Numbered from the stretch's first letter, positions 1 through 12,545 are shown. The stretch is 64,000 bases of DNA from Timema cristinae (GCA_039000515.1 JBCFYV010009882.1:51564816-51628815), one strand, 5' to 3'. Notes: generated from the letters alone by a model not told the origin. Translations and numbers: made by a program.

Positions 1-1003
1 CACCAACACAAAACCACTGACCAACTAGCCTACCATTGATAGTAATTCCGTACTGTTGAATAATCGTAATTAGTGTAAGTTTTATAATAACCAGGACGAG
101 TATTAAAACGTGGTACACGCCAAAAATGTAGTTTTACAGTATTTTTATATTAGTAAATAACTAGCTTATTTGGTTTAGTAATTTTTTTAAGGTAAATCTT
201 CTTTTTAGATAAATATCTTCAATTTTGATAATATGCCGGTGAAAATTCAATATTTAAAAAATGCAATAAACGTATACTTCAAGACTAAATTTAAAATGAA
301 TAATTTTTTTTTTTACAATACACAAGGTACATATGAAGCTAATCATTACCATTAATATAAAATCTCACTACACCAATCACAATGTATTGCAATTTGAAAA
401 TAATTGTTCGGTAATTCTAATTCATAATTGGTAGAAAAGGGGCTCATAGAACGACCTACTAGCTTTTATACAATTTGTTAAAACATGTTATTTACAAGAA
501 ATCTGTTTATCAGATTTACAAAAAAATATATTTTGCAATGAATAAGTGTGGATACATTATGCATGGCGTGTTTACAATAGACTTATCAGCTGTTCTTGTT
601 ATTGTTGCACCAACACACATTTAGTAAGTTTATGAATAGTTACGTCATACAAACAAAGCTCTGTCTAAAATCTACGTACATTTATACTGTGAATTGCTAT
701 GTAACTTAAGGGTGCAATCTACACCAAGCGAAATAGCCTCTCAGTTCAGTATTTTTTTTTATGGAAATGCAGTTTTGAAGCTTCAAAAACTCCGAAACGA
801 GGCCGTAGCCAGGAGGGGTTTTGGGGGTTCAAACTCCTCTGAAATCTTATGAACAAAATATAGATGGCTTTATTTATGGTTCAAACAATATCAATAATAA
901 GATACAAGTACAAATAAGGGGGCTGTGTTACCATAAAAAGCACTTCAGAGAGCTTCTAGAGGTGTTTAATACTTAGAATTTTTTCTTGCTTAGGCAATTG
1001 GTG
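1..1003. other. AT-rich spacer, no gene seen
   Basis: No coding signal or known repeat is recognised in most of this stretch. Around 801-853 there is a short 'GTAGCCAGGAGGGGTTTTGG' motif of the kind found at the ends of dispersed DNA elements in many animal genomes, but no partner end was found. Confidence 0.5.
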
Positions 1004-1165
1004 GACATCTTGTGAATGTGGGGAATGCCAGGCCTCCACCGTGGTTCGGATTCCACGTTAAACTGTAGGTCCTCCATTTCATCTCACAATCACCCTACCA
1101 TTACACATTAGCGTTAGTATAACCCGAACGGGTAGTAAGACGCGGTGCTAATAATAATAATAATT
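1004..1165 (+). mobile_element. SINE-A, 5'-truncated copy
   Basis: Begins inside the SINE-A body at 'GACATCTTGTGAATGTGG' and runs through 'GCCAGGCCTCCACCGTGG' to the common tail (ACCCGAACGGGTAG, GACGCGGTGCT) and (AAT)n. The tRNA-like head is missing, as expected for incomplete target-primed reverse transcription. No clear TSD was found. Confidence 0.88.
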
Positions 1166-1860
1166 TTAGGGTTAGATAACTATCCCAAAAATATCTCAGG
1201 GGAACTTCAAGAAAACCCTATATAAGCCTATCAAGGGCTAGTACTCTTAGTAAAATGGTTTCGGCCCTAGTCCGAGATACAGACAGATTGACTAACGGCA
1301 TCGTGAAAACAACTTTTTCAGTTTAAGGGGGGTCATAATATGTCACATTTATCAACATCTCGAGTTAGATCACGATCACAATACTTCTTTCTCCCGAAGG
1401 GTCGCGAGACAATAAAACTGATGACAATAATGCATGGTGAATTAATAATTATTGTAACCAATAGAATATTATCCTATAAATAATTTTTAAAGCCAGTTTT
1501 AGTAATGCAAATTACGGGAAAGTGGTTGAACAGATGTTTACATATAACCACTCATTTTAAAGGCTAAGGAACCAATATATCGGTATAAATAGTAGTTTCA
1601 AACGAAAATCCGACTTTCCCAACATATTTTCGTCTTTTCATTTTTTGCTTACATCTCCATGGAAACCCAGATTTTTGCGTGGTTCTATATCTGTAAATAA
1701 AATCTCTCTCTTTCAGTACAAATAATACCAACTCAAATCTTAATTTGGTGGAATGGTGCAACAAATTGTAATATTACGGCAATTATTTGTATATATCAAA
1801 CAAACCAATAATAGGCTAAAAATATATTATGTTTTCATTATTGTTTTTGCTCCCTCCTTC

Positions 1861-2108
1861 ATAGCACAGCGTCTTACCACCCGTTCAGGTTATACACTTA
1901 TGAACTAATTACGCTAATGAGCTAGGGATAAGGAAAGTTGAATTCAGATGAAGTGTACCCACATTTCTGTGGAGGGAGAGTGTAAAACCATTTTAGAATA
2001 AAACACCCTCAATATACTCAACCAGAATTCGATTCCCGATCTCTTCGTCCTCAACAGTCTAGTCCAACACGAGAGTGACGCCTCAGACCATGTGACCACT
2101 GTGGAAGG
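1861..2108 (-). mobile_element. SINE-B2, old copy
   Basis: Minus-strand copy. The shared 3' tail lies at the low-coordinate end (CAGCGTCTTACCACCCGTTC). The body carries the 'CCACATTTCTGTGGAGGGAG' block, and the tRNA-like head ends near 2108. It has many substitutions, so it is an old insertion. Confidence 0.8.
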
Positions 2109-2109
2109 T

Positions 2110-3572
2110 TTCTATTTCCTCTTGAGGTATGAGGAGGTGTGGGGTGAGGAAGGTGGACTCAAAGTACCGATTGTTCTGACAATACTATATAGTTGGGTAA
2201 GTATAATCAGTTTGTTTCTCCTAATTCCGTTTGATAGGGTTTGTCGATGACAAAATTCTTTTATGGAACAGCCAATTGAAGTATCGTAAAAGTCCCACCT
2301 AAACCAATTATTTTTTATTTCCATTGATATGTTTAACACGACGGCTATTAACGAGCAATTAATATGGATATTAGTCAAACCATACAACAGAAATTCTCTG
2401 CGGAATATCTGCGCCTACTCCTTTGTGCGATGCAACGACAGGCTTATTCAAATCAGGGAAACCAAATTAAAAAATAATCCTTATAAAGTTTACAAATACA
2501 TCATGGAAAGTGGATTTGGAATAACATTCTGAAATAAAGTGAAGCGAATGTGAGTTAATATAAGAAGGCCTAACTATTCAGTTTTATACAAAAAAACTTT
2601 TCAACAAAATTAAAAAGTACTTAAGTAGTTACGTTTGGATTAGTTTTATTCATCCCAATGGCATTTTACTGTAGGAAATTTATAGACATTTACGTGTAGG
2701 GATGGCACCAATTAATGAAGTATGTTATTAAATAATTTTTGCTTTTAGAACCAGTGTTATCTTAAGTTTTCACTTTCCATTATGATAAAACATTTACATT
2801 TTCCACTCAAGTTATTGTATATCGATTGATTACGGTAGTCGGTGGAGAGTCTACGAACTAAGTTTGTAAAATTCCCTCATAACTAGAGGGAATTTTCAAA
2901 TTCACGAAACATTTAGTGTTTTACTTTGAAAAACAAAGGGGGAAGGGGAGTTAAATAAAATCAAATATCCATAGCTATTATACCCCATCTATAGTAAGAG
3001 AGGAGATAAATGCCAGCAGAAGGTTCCTTAATGCAAACTTTGGCTAAAAGTGAATGTCAGCCTATTCGGAATTATTTATGTGTTTGGTAATATTATACTA
3101 TCTATAAAAAGTGTTCTCAAATTATTTTATTAATAATTCCCTAAGGACTACTTTGCAATTGTAGTTGGCTTATTGAAAAAGAAAATATTGATAACTATTT
3201 TTTTTTCATGTGGTTGTGGCAACAATAGATTATATAGTACATGGACACCAGAATAAATAAATGGTTTTTTTTCTTAACTTTGAGATAGAGCATGAATACA
3301 ACCTAGATTGGTTTGTATGACGTGAAAACCTGCCCTTTTTCAGCTGGCTTGCCATACTAATTTATGAAGAGAACTCAGTATTTTATAAAATCTCATTTTA
3401 AAAGTGTTTTTAAGTGAAGCATGGTAGCTGCTTCCATAAAAAAGAAATATTTAAAGGGTTAGTTTCATGAGTGCGTGTTTTAATGATGTAAAATCTGTTA
3501 AAATAAAAAATAGTGAAAAAAATATATTGTTTGTTGTGAAAGTTTCGACTGAAAACATAACTCAACATATTA
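2110..3572. other. AT-rich spacer, nothing recognised
   Basis: Short open frames on both strands here lack domain motifs and have AT-driven composition. No RNA gene or repeat was recognised. Confidence 0.5.
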
Positions 3573-3790
3573 CCCGCTTCGGTGGCTGCATAATAAAGCG
3601 CCGTTCTTACAATTGAGTAGACTACTAAAGATGGGTAGATCAGGGTTCAATAATGGCCGGGTGCAGAGAGGGGGGTTTCCCCTAAATGGTTTCTCACTCT
3701 GCCTCCAAGCAAATGCTGGTGTACTTATATTAGTGTGATTAGTTCATAGGCGTATAACCTGAACGTGGTAAGATGCGGTGCTAAAAAAAA
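3573..3790 (+). mobile_element. SINE-B, degenerate copy
   Basis: The head 'CCCGCTTCGGTGGCTGCAT' is followed by a decayed B box, the body block 'CCTAAATGGTTTCTCACTC', and the common tail with 'CGTATAACCTGAACG' and 'GATGCGGTGCT'. Many changes from the clean copy at 22806-23061. Confidence 0.8.
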
Positions 3791-3794
3791 TCTT

Positions 3795-4560
3795 AAGTCT
3801 CTGTGGACCTTCGACATTTCAAATCCTAGTTCGAATCTTAGAGGATTCTAAATTTCAAATCCTAATTCGAATCTTATAAGATTGGGATTCTATTAGAAAT
3901 TTTTAATGTTATTATAAGAAAGATTCGGACTTGATTTGAAATTTTGAATCTAAATAAATCCTAGATTCGAATTCAATGGTCTTAGCTCCGAATTTGAATC
4001 TCTAATTCATACTTACTTAACAAATCAATATAATCAAATTTTAAACCAGTTGAGTGGTAGAGTGAGAAATTAACTTGCGTTACAGGTCGTGAAGGAATCA
4101 CGTGGGTAACGTTGTTTGTGAAAGATTTTTTTTTAAGTAGCTAGGCCAATATTTTCATTAATATTAATCAACTTTGCACTATAATTAAGAATGTATCTAG
4201 TCTTTATTTGATTTTTCATTATGAAATTAGTTCTATTGATCATTATTTTTTCTAAGCCTAAAATATGTCTAAAATGTTTATCAACTTTTTGGAAATATTT
4301 TGTTATTGGATTGAATTAAGAAACTTAACATGTTAAAATATTCAACACAGATTTGGAACTGAGCCTATTTTTAAAATAAAATATATTCATTTTTTTAACA
4401 TCAGATTTACTAGGAGGCGATTAAATAATTTTAACATGAGATTTGATTCGTATTTGACTCGAATTTTTTTTAGGCATGAGATCTGATTGGATTCGATTCA
4501 AGAGTCAATTATCCAAGATTCGGATTTGATTCTAAATTGATAATTATGGATTAGCACATG
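3795..4560. repeat. GATTCGAAT-rich dispersed repeat, copy 1
   Basis: Dense in palindrome-like GATTCGAATC and ATTTGAATC words, with a local tandem duplication of 'ATTTCAAATCCTA' about 40 bp apart (near 3817 and 3856). Its right part (4480-4550, 'ATTCGATTCAAGAGTCAATT') matches the right part of a similar block at 13640-13680. These look like two diverged copies of one element of unknown class. Confidence 0.45.
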
Positions 4561-5256
4561 CTTAAAAAAACTCTACATATGGTCTTGCGGAACATATGGT
4601 TTTGCAAATGAAAACATGGTAACATTTACTAGCACTCCATTGCCACCTCATATCGTAGATAGGGTATAGGCCTATGCTTGTCACGTAAAAATTGTTAGTT
4701 TTCTCAACAACTATAATTCTGTGACACGGTGAATATTTAAAGAGCTTTATCGATTTAAAAATAAATAGTATGGTGAATTACACAAAATTTCCCGCAACTT
4801 TACCTAAATATTGAAACAGTTAATAACTCGTAAGATAAATGAAACAAAACAATATACATTGCTACAAAAACATGCCAAAAAAGAGGAGACTTACAGTTGG
4901 TCAATGAGAGTAGATAAAATAATATACACTATTACGGAAACATATTGAAAAAAGAGGAGCCTCATGGTTCACCACACTATGTCATTAGAGCCTGTTTACT
5001 TTTATTGTTATTTCGAAATAGTTAGATGCTAGTTTTGTTCTCAAATGTTAGTTATGTAAGCGCTGCACTTATTCACTTCATTTTTGATCATCTTTGATTT
5101 TGCCGATGTTCATTCAGCTTAAGTATTATTTTAGTTTCATATACAAAATTTCAATTCTCTACCCCACCCAGAAGTAAATACCCTCAATTTTAGGGTTAGA
5201 TAGGAAAAAAAAAAAACTCTGGAGAACCTAATAAAATCCTAGATACCAATTTTAAG
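4561..5256. other. AT-rich spacer, nothing recognised
   Basis: No gene, RNA gene or clear repeat seen. A short near-duplicate 'AAGAGGAGACTTACAG / AAGAGGAGCCTCATGG' pair lies at about 4880-4970. Confidence 0.45.
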
Positions 5257-5443
5257 CCCCTCTGACAAGTCGTGTATTAATCACAACTTGTGAATGTGGG
5301 GAATGCCAGGCCTCCACCGTGGTTCGGATCCCACGTTAAACTGTAGGTCCTCTATTTCATCTCACAATCACCCTACCATTACACATTAGCGTAAGTGCGT
5401 ATAACCCGAACGGGTAGTAAGACACGGTGCTAGTAATAATAAT
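5257..5443 (+). mobile_element. SINE-A, 5'-truncated copy (longer-body subtype)
   Basis: Starts at 'CCCCTCTGACAAG' and carries the 'CGTGTATTAATCACAACTTG' insertion that defines a body subtype also seen at 7775 and 13736. Ends in the common tail and a short (AAT)n. The tRNA-like head is absent. Confidence 0.88.
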
Positions 5444-5754
5444 CATTTTTAGCCCAATTGACAAGCTGGTTTCACCTCTAGGCCTATTAAACTGACGCAG
5501 AGACAGACGTCCTTGATAAAAACACGTTTTAGGGGTAACAGGGTCATGAAACGTCGTAACACATCAAAAACTCGAATAAAATTTTGTTGACTATCACAAT
5601 ACTTCCTGTGTTCTAGGGGTCACAATAAAGGAAAAAATGATTAGTTTTATTGACGTTCAACTGTTCTTTGTGCCAAAAATAAACAAAAATCATTATTTGA
5701 AATATAATATTTGGAGCTTTGGTACAGATAGCTGATTTTTTCTTTAACTCGTCA

Positions 5755-5852
5755 GAACAATTTTATTTGAAATTTATATTTATCAAGAACAATTTTATTT
5801 AAAATGTATATTTATGAAGAACAATTTTATTTAAAATTTATATTTATGAAGA
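5755..5852. repeat. 32-bp direct tandem repeat, 3 copies
   Basis: Three copies of a unit starting 'GAACAATTTTATTTRAAAT' begin at 5755, 5787 and 5819, an exact 32-bp spacing, and differ at only a few positions. Confidence 0.85.
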
Positions 5853-7774
5853 GTGTTTATTGTGATAAATAATTTAACACCGCGACTTTCTACTTGCTCA
5901 CGTTGTACGTTTATTAGCAAGATAATAGGTTATTTTTTGTGTGATAAACTTACTTAGGGTTTGTTTACTGTAAACTTTTATGACTTGTTCCAACCTATAA
6001 AACACTCAATGAGAAAGTTTGTACGATTGTGTGTTAGCATTTGTCTTTCATCCATATTTTTGTATTTGTTCAAGTTAAACGCGCACATTAATTACACTAG
6101 TGGATTAAGCATGAGGAAGGTAGAATTGTGAACAAAATGTACCCTCATTTTAAGTGGAGGGAGTATGAGAATTTAAGTAAAATCATCATCAGTACATCTA
6201 ACCGGGATTTGAAACCAGATCTCATCACCAGGAATTCAGTGTGGTAAAGGTTATCCCAGTGGCTCACAAATGGTGAGTCACGACCAGGTATCGGGCTACG
6301 AAAATGTTAAGTAGATGTTGTTAGTGGAAGGAGCTAGTAAGCTCAAATGTATTTATAGCACTAATAGTGATATTCTAGTTTTAGGGCTCCAGTTAATTAA
6401 TAAATTGTCACAGTTAATTTTTGGCCTCCAAAAGAGTGTGGTCTCACGATGTTACCGTAATTTATTTTATGGTTAGATAATAAATAATGGCCTTATGTGC
6501 CATCTGGCGGTATTGTATAGTTTAGCTTAGCTTATTATATAAATGCTTCACCAAGTAATGTTCGCTTGGGGTTGGTATATGTGGGTGATATTGACTGTCC
6601 AGGCGTTGTAGTAGTCGCTTTGGCAGTACACACTTTTGGTATGCTTAAGGTCCCAGTTGGGAGCAATCTTAAATGGAGGATCCTATTTCTTGTGTAGTCC
6701 GTATTGGACTACTTTTTTTTTACTATGACTGTATTACTGTCTCGGGTCCTTACGGCCTAATTGATAGTATGAGCTAGCCAACTAGCTGTTTGTGGGGTTG
6801 TTAACTTGCGGATCACCTATGTTCAAATATCCCGTCTACCACTAGAAGCATATACCTATATTTAAATACTAAGGTTTTGGTTCTGATACTTTTGTAAATG
6901 ATATTGTATTGTTATTGTTAATCCTGTTATTAATATAGCTTGACACTAATCACAAAGGTAGGTGTTTTTGTCACAGCAGTCTTTATGTCCTCAGATGCTT
7001 GGTTAGCTCCGCTAAAGAATGACAACCTAATTCTACTTTTCATTGTATATTAATGGAATTACTTCGCATCAATCTGTCCTAAATATTTATATTTATTTAA
7101 TATCTGCGTTCTCTGCTAATTTCATATTTTGATATGTCTAATAAACTGTCCGGATAAAATTTAACTGGCTCACTGTTTTTGAAGAATCTTGTGTCCTTAT
7201 ATTTAACTTTCTCCTTTATCATATCCATGTAAAATACTTTACATGATCATACCTGGAGTAGATACGGCCCCTAAAGACGTAACTAGTGCGCCCAAGGAAG
7301 GTAGCAAAGTTTTAATTCAAAAACATCGTTCATTATTTTAATGGTTGATCAGTATGGCCTACCTTTGTAATATTTTTTATTTAATAACACTTAGATTTAA
7401 ACCAACAATGTTTAAGATATACAAAATATCGAAGCAGTCACTTAAACATTTTGTTTGTGGTCACATTGTGTTGAAAGAGGAAATAAGTAATTTTAGAAGT
7501 TAAGAGTTACACAATGGAATGTGAGATTAAATTTCCACCTCAATTTTAGGACTGGAATCGAGTATTTGACAGTTCCGTTGAGCGACAATTCGAGTCAAGA
7601 GAAAATGTGCGACATTTCCAGTCAATTGATTGAAATTTTATTTCCAAGGTAATTATTTTATTTAAGGCTGTGACAATTTTGTTCATGCAGGTCATGCAGA
7701 GAAGCATGAAAACATAGTAACAAATAATGTGAAAACCAGCATGCTTCTCTAGTATGATATTTATAGTGTCCTGG
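5853..7774. other. Spacer with a decayed SINE-B and a possible hAT-type end
   Basis: About 6088-6243 is a decayed minus-strand SINE-B body and head ('CTAGTGGATTAAGCATGAGG', 'CTAACCGGGATTTGAAACC'). 'CAGTGGCTCACAAATGGTGAGTC' words starting at 6257 resemble hAT-type element termini, but no second end is seen. From about 6530 a TATATAAATG motif and mixed sequence could be LTR- or promoter-derived, without proof. No gene was found. Confidence 0.4.
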
Positions 7775-8064
7775 GTAACCTGGCGGCCTAGGGGTAAGGT
7801 GTCTGAATTACGTGCTGGGGGTCCGGGATTCAATCCTCGGTCCCGGCACGGATTTATCTGATTTCCAAACCCTTCCTTCACCTCTGACAAAACTTGTATT
7901 AATCACAACTTGTGAATGTGTGGAATGCCAGGCCTCCACCCTGGTTCGGATCCCACGTTATGCTGTACGTCCTCCATTTCATTTCACAATCACCCCACTA
8001 TTACACATTAGCGTAAGTGTGTATAACCCAAACGGTTAGTAAGACGTGGTTCTAATAATAATAA
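7775..8064 (+). mobile_element. SINE-A, full-length copy with TSD
   Basis: The tRNA-like head has an A box (GGCCTAGGGGTAAGG) and a B box (GATTCAATCCTC), followed by the SINE-A body and the common tail ending in (AAT)n. It is flanked by 10-bp duplications AGTGTCCTGG (7765-7774) and AGTGTCATGG (8065-8074) with one mismatch. Confidence 0.95.
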
Positions 8065-8084
8065 AGTGTCATGGAAGACTTACA

Positions 8085-8090
<6 letters not shown>

Positions 8091-8115
<25 letters not shown>

Positions 8116-8354
8116 TTTAGCACCGCGTCTTACTACCCGTTCGATTTATACGCTTTAAGTACTAATTACGCTAATGGATTAGGAAGGTTGAATTAGAGGA
8201 AGTGAACCCGCATTTGCATGGAGGGAGAGTGGAAAACCATTTAGGAAAAACCACCCCCAGTTCACCCGACCGAGATTCGAACCTCGATCTCCCCGTCCTC
8301 AGCAGTCGAGCTCAACACGACAAGCGCGTTAGCCAACTACGCCACTGAGGCGGG
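8091..8354 (-). mobile_element. SINE-B1, near full-length copy
   Basis: Minus strand: the (AAT)n tail at 8091-8116 is followed by TAGCACCGCGTCTTAC, the body, the B box 'AGATTCGAACCTCG' and the head ending 'GCCACTGAGGCGGG'. AATATAT-type flanks on both sides suggest a TSD, but low sequence complexity makes it uncertain. Its head differs from SINE-A just 26 bp upstream, while the 3' tail is the same. Confidence 0.93.
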
Positions 8355-8695
8355 TAATATATTATAATGGCAATAGACATTCTGGACGACCTGGAAGAAT
8401 CTCGGTCGCATTCAGTCCACCCGTTCCTCACTCGGACCTTTGCAGATTGAACTAGTCGAATGGGACTTAATTCTTTAATTCTCAGCATGTTTCACGAGAG
8501 CCGTTGCACTGAACACATGTAAGAGAAAGAGCACGCGATACCTCACCTGATTTCCGAACGCCACGTCACCCGACCTTGACAGTGGTTGCCAGCGATATGT
8601 CATGACCAGTTGCAGTGGTGTTATTTCACTATTCTTATGTTGTCAGAGCACTTTGACTACATTCAGTCATAACACTTATTCTCATGAGTGAGGAC

Positions 8696-10085
8696 ATGCA
8701 GATTAAAGAAACTGAGAAGGGAAAACTTTCCCTATATTACAAGAGGTAAGCCTATCGTAAGTACAGGGTGAATAAAGGATTTTTAGCATAGGTTTGTCTT
8801 GAGAGACCTCAAAATTGTAAAGGAAGTTTAGTTTGCAAAAAGAATGAAGTACTTGTGAGTTATGCACTATGACTGTACCCCGTATGAGGCAAAACTTGAT
8901 GTCAAAAAAGCTGTCTTCAAAGTAAAGAAAAGGGCGAAAGAAGAAAATGTTGCGATAAGAAGTCTGTACCATTAAGAAGTCTGTACCAATAAGAAGCGGA
9001 TGACTTAGCTAACAGAGGCAACGAATTAGTCACAGAATTTCCACATTGTGCGTCACTAAACCGTACTTTATACTGGCACAGAAGGCAGGTAGGCTACAAG
9101 GAACGAAAAGGGAACCCAAGAACTGTGACGAAATAGCTTTAGATGAGGAAATTCTGAATATGAGTGATAGAAGCAATTTTATTTTATTGTATGAAAGAAC
9201 AGAAGACAGAATCAATAGTTTTTGTTGAAAGAAAGGGAAGAGAATGCCTAAAATTTTAAAAGCATTTCTTTATGGATGATACTTTTCGGAGCTGTAGCAA
9301 ACAGTTCGGCCGGATATACTCGGTCCACGCAGAATTAGGAGGCCAACGACTCGGAAACTAATATGGTACCTGTTCTGTTAGCATTACTTCCAGACGAAAA
9401 GAAGGATATATACGTGCGCTTGTTTCGCTTGAACTCTATTCACGAATGGGACAAAATTTAAGTTAATATGGACTTTTAATCAGTGGTCTTATCAGCTCTG
9501 AAACAGGTGATTCCTTCTGTTGAAGTCAACGGCTGCTACTTTAATCTGAAGAAATGTTTATGTATGACTAAAGACTACACGGAAGATGGTGAAATAAGGC
9601 TTAATGTTGGAATGTGTGCAACGCTAGCGTTCCTCAAATCTGAAGATGTTGGTGAAGGATGGTTGCTTATTCATAGCGAGGCTAGTCAAAATGAAAATCT
9701 GCAATCATTCTTTGACTATTACGTAGCGCAATGGCTAGAATATCCTCAAATAGCTATCAAAGTCTGGATCCGCTACCAAAGACGTCACAGGACAAACAAC
9801 GCGTTTAAAGGCTGGAACCATAAAATAAACAGCTGTCTTTGGAGAGAGAGATACCAAACTTGAAAAATGTCTTACTATCCCATAAGTGCGAAAACATGCA
9901 TTATAATCAAAGGTATCTACGGATGGAGATAACCTAACGGTCAAGAAGAGGAGGAAATTTAATGTGAGACTAGATGAAAGGATTGTCAGAACTCAAGTAG
10001 TACGAGGAAACGAGAGATATGAAAACATTCTTGAAGGCCATGGCGTACATACATAAACTGGCTTGACAAGCGGGGATTGATGAAG
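8696..10085 (+). pseudogene. FLYWCH plus MULE transposase pseudogene 1
   Basis: A decayed transposase of the animal MULE type, which in intact form would catalyse DDE-type cut-and-paste of its element. Reading across frames from the ATG at 8696, an N-terminal FLYWCH-like zinc domain is seen ('ETEKGKLSLYYKR', 'CKGSLVCKKNEV', a decayed C/H end). A linker 'PKNCDEIALDEEIL' follows at about 9117, then the transposase core: 'DDTFRSCSKQFGRIYSVHAE' near 9275, 'VPVLLALLPDEKKDIYVRLF' near 9370, and an open stretch 9483-9863 with 'VEVNGCYFNLKKC' and 'RTNNAFKGWNHK'. The basic tail 'KKRRKFNVRLDERI' lies at about 9940. In-frame stops, several frameshifts and replacement of the expected catalytic Glu by Lys in 'NNAFKGW' show it is dead. 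The identity rests on motif order recalled from the family, not on a database search. Confidence 0.85.
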
Positions 10086-11872
10086 CACTTTAAAGAGAAA
10101 TAAATATCGCATTATTATAGTTAATGACAAAGAAAAAAATCTTCTGAATTTGTAAATAGAACAAAATTTAAAAGAAAACTAGGTTATAATATAATATTGA
10201 CAAGGAAAAAACATTTTTCTTAACGCGCCGAAGTAATCTGGCCATTTATTAAAGGCCCTATTACATTGCCATTCCTAAGCCTGGAGAAAGTGCGAAGAGA
10301 CTCAAAAACATAACAAACCCCACTCCTCCTGAAAAAATTCAGACAATTGTCACGCCCTTACATGCAGGTTTATGATTTTTCTTATTTGTATCTCTTGACC
10401 GGAACTGTCGTTGATCAAAACTGTCCTTAACCGGAAATGTCGTGACACCTGGAATCAAGCTTAAAGGAATATTTTCCTTCAATTTACATCGGTAAAGTAC
10501 GGATCAGAAACCCCTTTCTGGTGAACACAGTCTCTGATGATGAATTACTACCAGTCAATGAATCCGGCATCTATTCTATTGTTGAACGGTCGTGTGATAC
10601 TGAAATGAAGACAAACTTTGATAAAGTTTATTTAATTAGTTTTTGGCTGAGTTGTCATCGTGAATAGCTTTAGCGGAAAAAGTAGTTAGTTATCGTTTCT
10701 TTTCTCACAACATATAAGAGGGAGGCAGGTTTTTGAGCATTGATTTTCCTATCATATAAATACAGTAATATATTGTATGTTGAAACAGATCTGGTGATAG
10801 ATAATATTGACCTGTTTCCTGCAAAGCCTGAAGTTTTTGTGTTCACAAAAAACAAGATCAAACTTCTCAACTTTAGAAACTTTAATTTTTTGATTTTAGT
10901 ATAGTGGTCAGAGTTCCTGGCCACAAATAACAGAAATCCTGGGCTTGATCTTCGGTGCTTCCAAAATTTATCTGTGAAGAAGTGGGTCTGAAACGGGGTC
11001 AAACTCAACAATATACTAAATAGACCAGTCTTTATTAATAGGGATACCTAAATTTATATGTAGAAATAAATAAACTAAAGAAAGGATTATTAATTGTATT
11101 ATATAAATCCATACAAAAATATTTTTTGAAAAGTTCATAGTTTAAATAAACCAATATACAAATGTTGTGGGTCACAGGAAAAAATTGGCTGAATGAGCGA
11201 TCCGCAACTCAAAGTTTGGGAAAGGAGACTTTTGATCATTTGAAAATATGGTTTACCATATTTCAAAAGTGTAGAAGATTTAAAAAAAAAAAAACACTAT
11301 TCAAAGCTAAATTGTGGTAACCATGTAAAAAAATGCTCTACCGGAATTTTAAAGGAGAGAACAGGTATAATAAACCTGTTTGGTAAGTGCAGCCATATTA
11401 TTAAAAATAAATCTAAAATATATTTAATACTACCAGTTAAGCCACTATTTACATAATATACCGTTTAACATTTCCCCACTAATTCAAGGCCGTGTAGCAA
11501 TGAAAGTACAAGTGCATACCAGTTCGGTTGATTAAGAAACCGGTATTTACCAGTACTAGATCTTATAAGATGTTGGATATCATTTTGTCTGACCAGGATG
11601 TTTGCATACTGGTTCTGGATCACGCTACTACTAAGAAGGGGTGGGGGACAATATTTAGTTACTTGGATTACTTCCCGTAAAAGGTAAGTGAGTGGGCTAG
11701 AACAGTGTTTGTTTGGTTGCTCAAGCAAGTAATGACCTACACAAGCATTTAATTACTATAGTGTATTAAGAAATCTGGTATGACATAAATAATTCTACTC
11801 TTCTACCGCTTCTTCGAGTCATAGGAACATAAACACTGGTGTGAACTATGTTTCCATTCCAAGAAATACACA
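10086..11872. other. Spacer downstream of MULE pseudogene 1
   Basis: At 10395-10445 three spaced copies of a CCGGAACTGTC-like word ('GACCGGAACTGTCG', 'TCAAAACTGTCC', 'CCGGAAATGTCG') may be subterminal repeats of the MULE element. The rest is AT-rich, and the short open frames have no recognisable domains. Confidence 0.4.
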
Positions 11873-12063
11873 CTTGTTGGAAAACCCGCTTCTGTTCCTA
11901 GAAACACACACTTGCCGGAAAACGGATTCTTTTCCTGGAAACATACACTTGCCGGAAAACGGATTCTTTTCCTGGAAACATACACTTGCCGGAAAACGGA
12001 TTCTTTTCCTGGAAACACACACTTGCCGGAAAACGGATTCTTTTCCTGGAAACACGCACACTT
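11873..12063. repeat. 37-bp minisatellite, about 5 copies
   Basis: Units start at 11873 (degenerate), 11911, 11948, 11985 and 12022, with 37-bp spacing for the central copies. The core is 'CTTGCCGGAAAACGGATTC' then 'TTTTCCTGGAAACA'. The period is not a multiple of three, so the overlapping open frames on both strands are repeat artefacts. Confidence 0.95.
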
Positions 12064-12284
12064 GTTTAAGCCCTTCTTCCATTCTTGGAAAAACACACAG
12101 GAATAGTGTTTTTATATTGATGAAATAATGTTACCAACCAGTGTAACAGATTTATTTCCGAATAAACCAAATCATGTATTTTATAAAAAATATCATGCTT
12201 AGCCCAATTTAATTTGACGTAACAAAATGGAAGCAATATAATTATTTGGAGGTAAACTAACGCTCGTACTATTTATAATTGTGC

Positions 12285-12545
12285 TAGACTAGCGCTGCTT
12301 ATAAGACAGCAGCATAAAGCCGACCACCGGTTACAGAGTCACCGGTGAATATGGTATCAATGATAGTTCATTTTTAGCCGATGATTTACACACGTCCATC
12401 ACAAGCTATGCCTTAAGCTATGAGTGAATCCCTGAGCATGGGACAATTCCTGAATAGCTCACTGGTAGAGTATTGGCACGCAAGGCCAAGGGTCTTGGTT
12501 TCGATTCTTGAGTACAGGTATCATTTTTAAAATTTACGAAAATAA
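12285..12545 (+). repeat. Repeat C copy 1 with tRNA-like module
   Basis: The left part 'CAGCAGCATAAAGCC' to 'ACACGTCCATCACA' is followed by 'GCATGGGACAATTCC' and a tRNA-like module at 12449-12518, with A box TAGCTCACTGG and B box TTTCGATTC. The order matches the copies at 18.6 and 29.3 kb. The anticodon-loop region has diverged from the other copies. Confidence 0.75.

Noticed and set aside
6440..7030. Solo LTR or promoter
   Set aside because: A TATATAAATG word and GCCATCTGGCGG are suggestive, but no TG...CA borders, TSD or second LTR could be found.
11600..11685. Second signal-like exon ending at AAAAG|GTAAGT (+)
   Set aside because: The ATG-led frame (MFAYWFWITLLL) is short, turns Gly/Arg-rich, and has no upstream promoter-like block. 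Chance is likely.
11841..12128. Open frames of up to 97 codons on both strands
   Set aside because: They are the 37-bp tandem repeat read through. There are no independent coding features.
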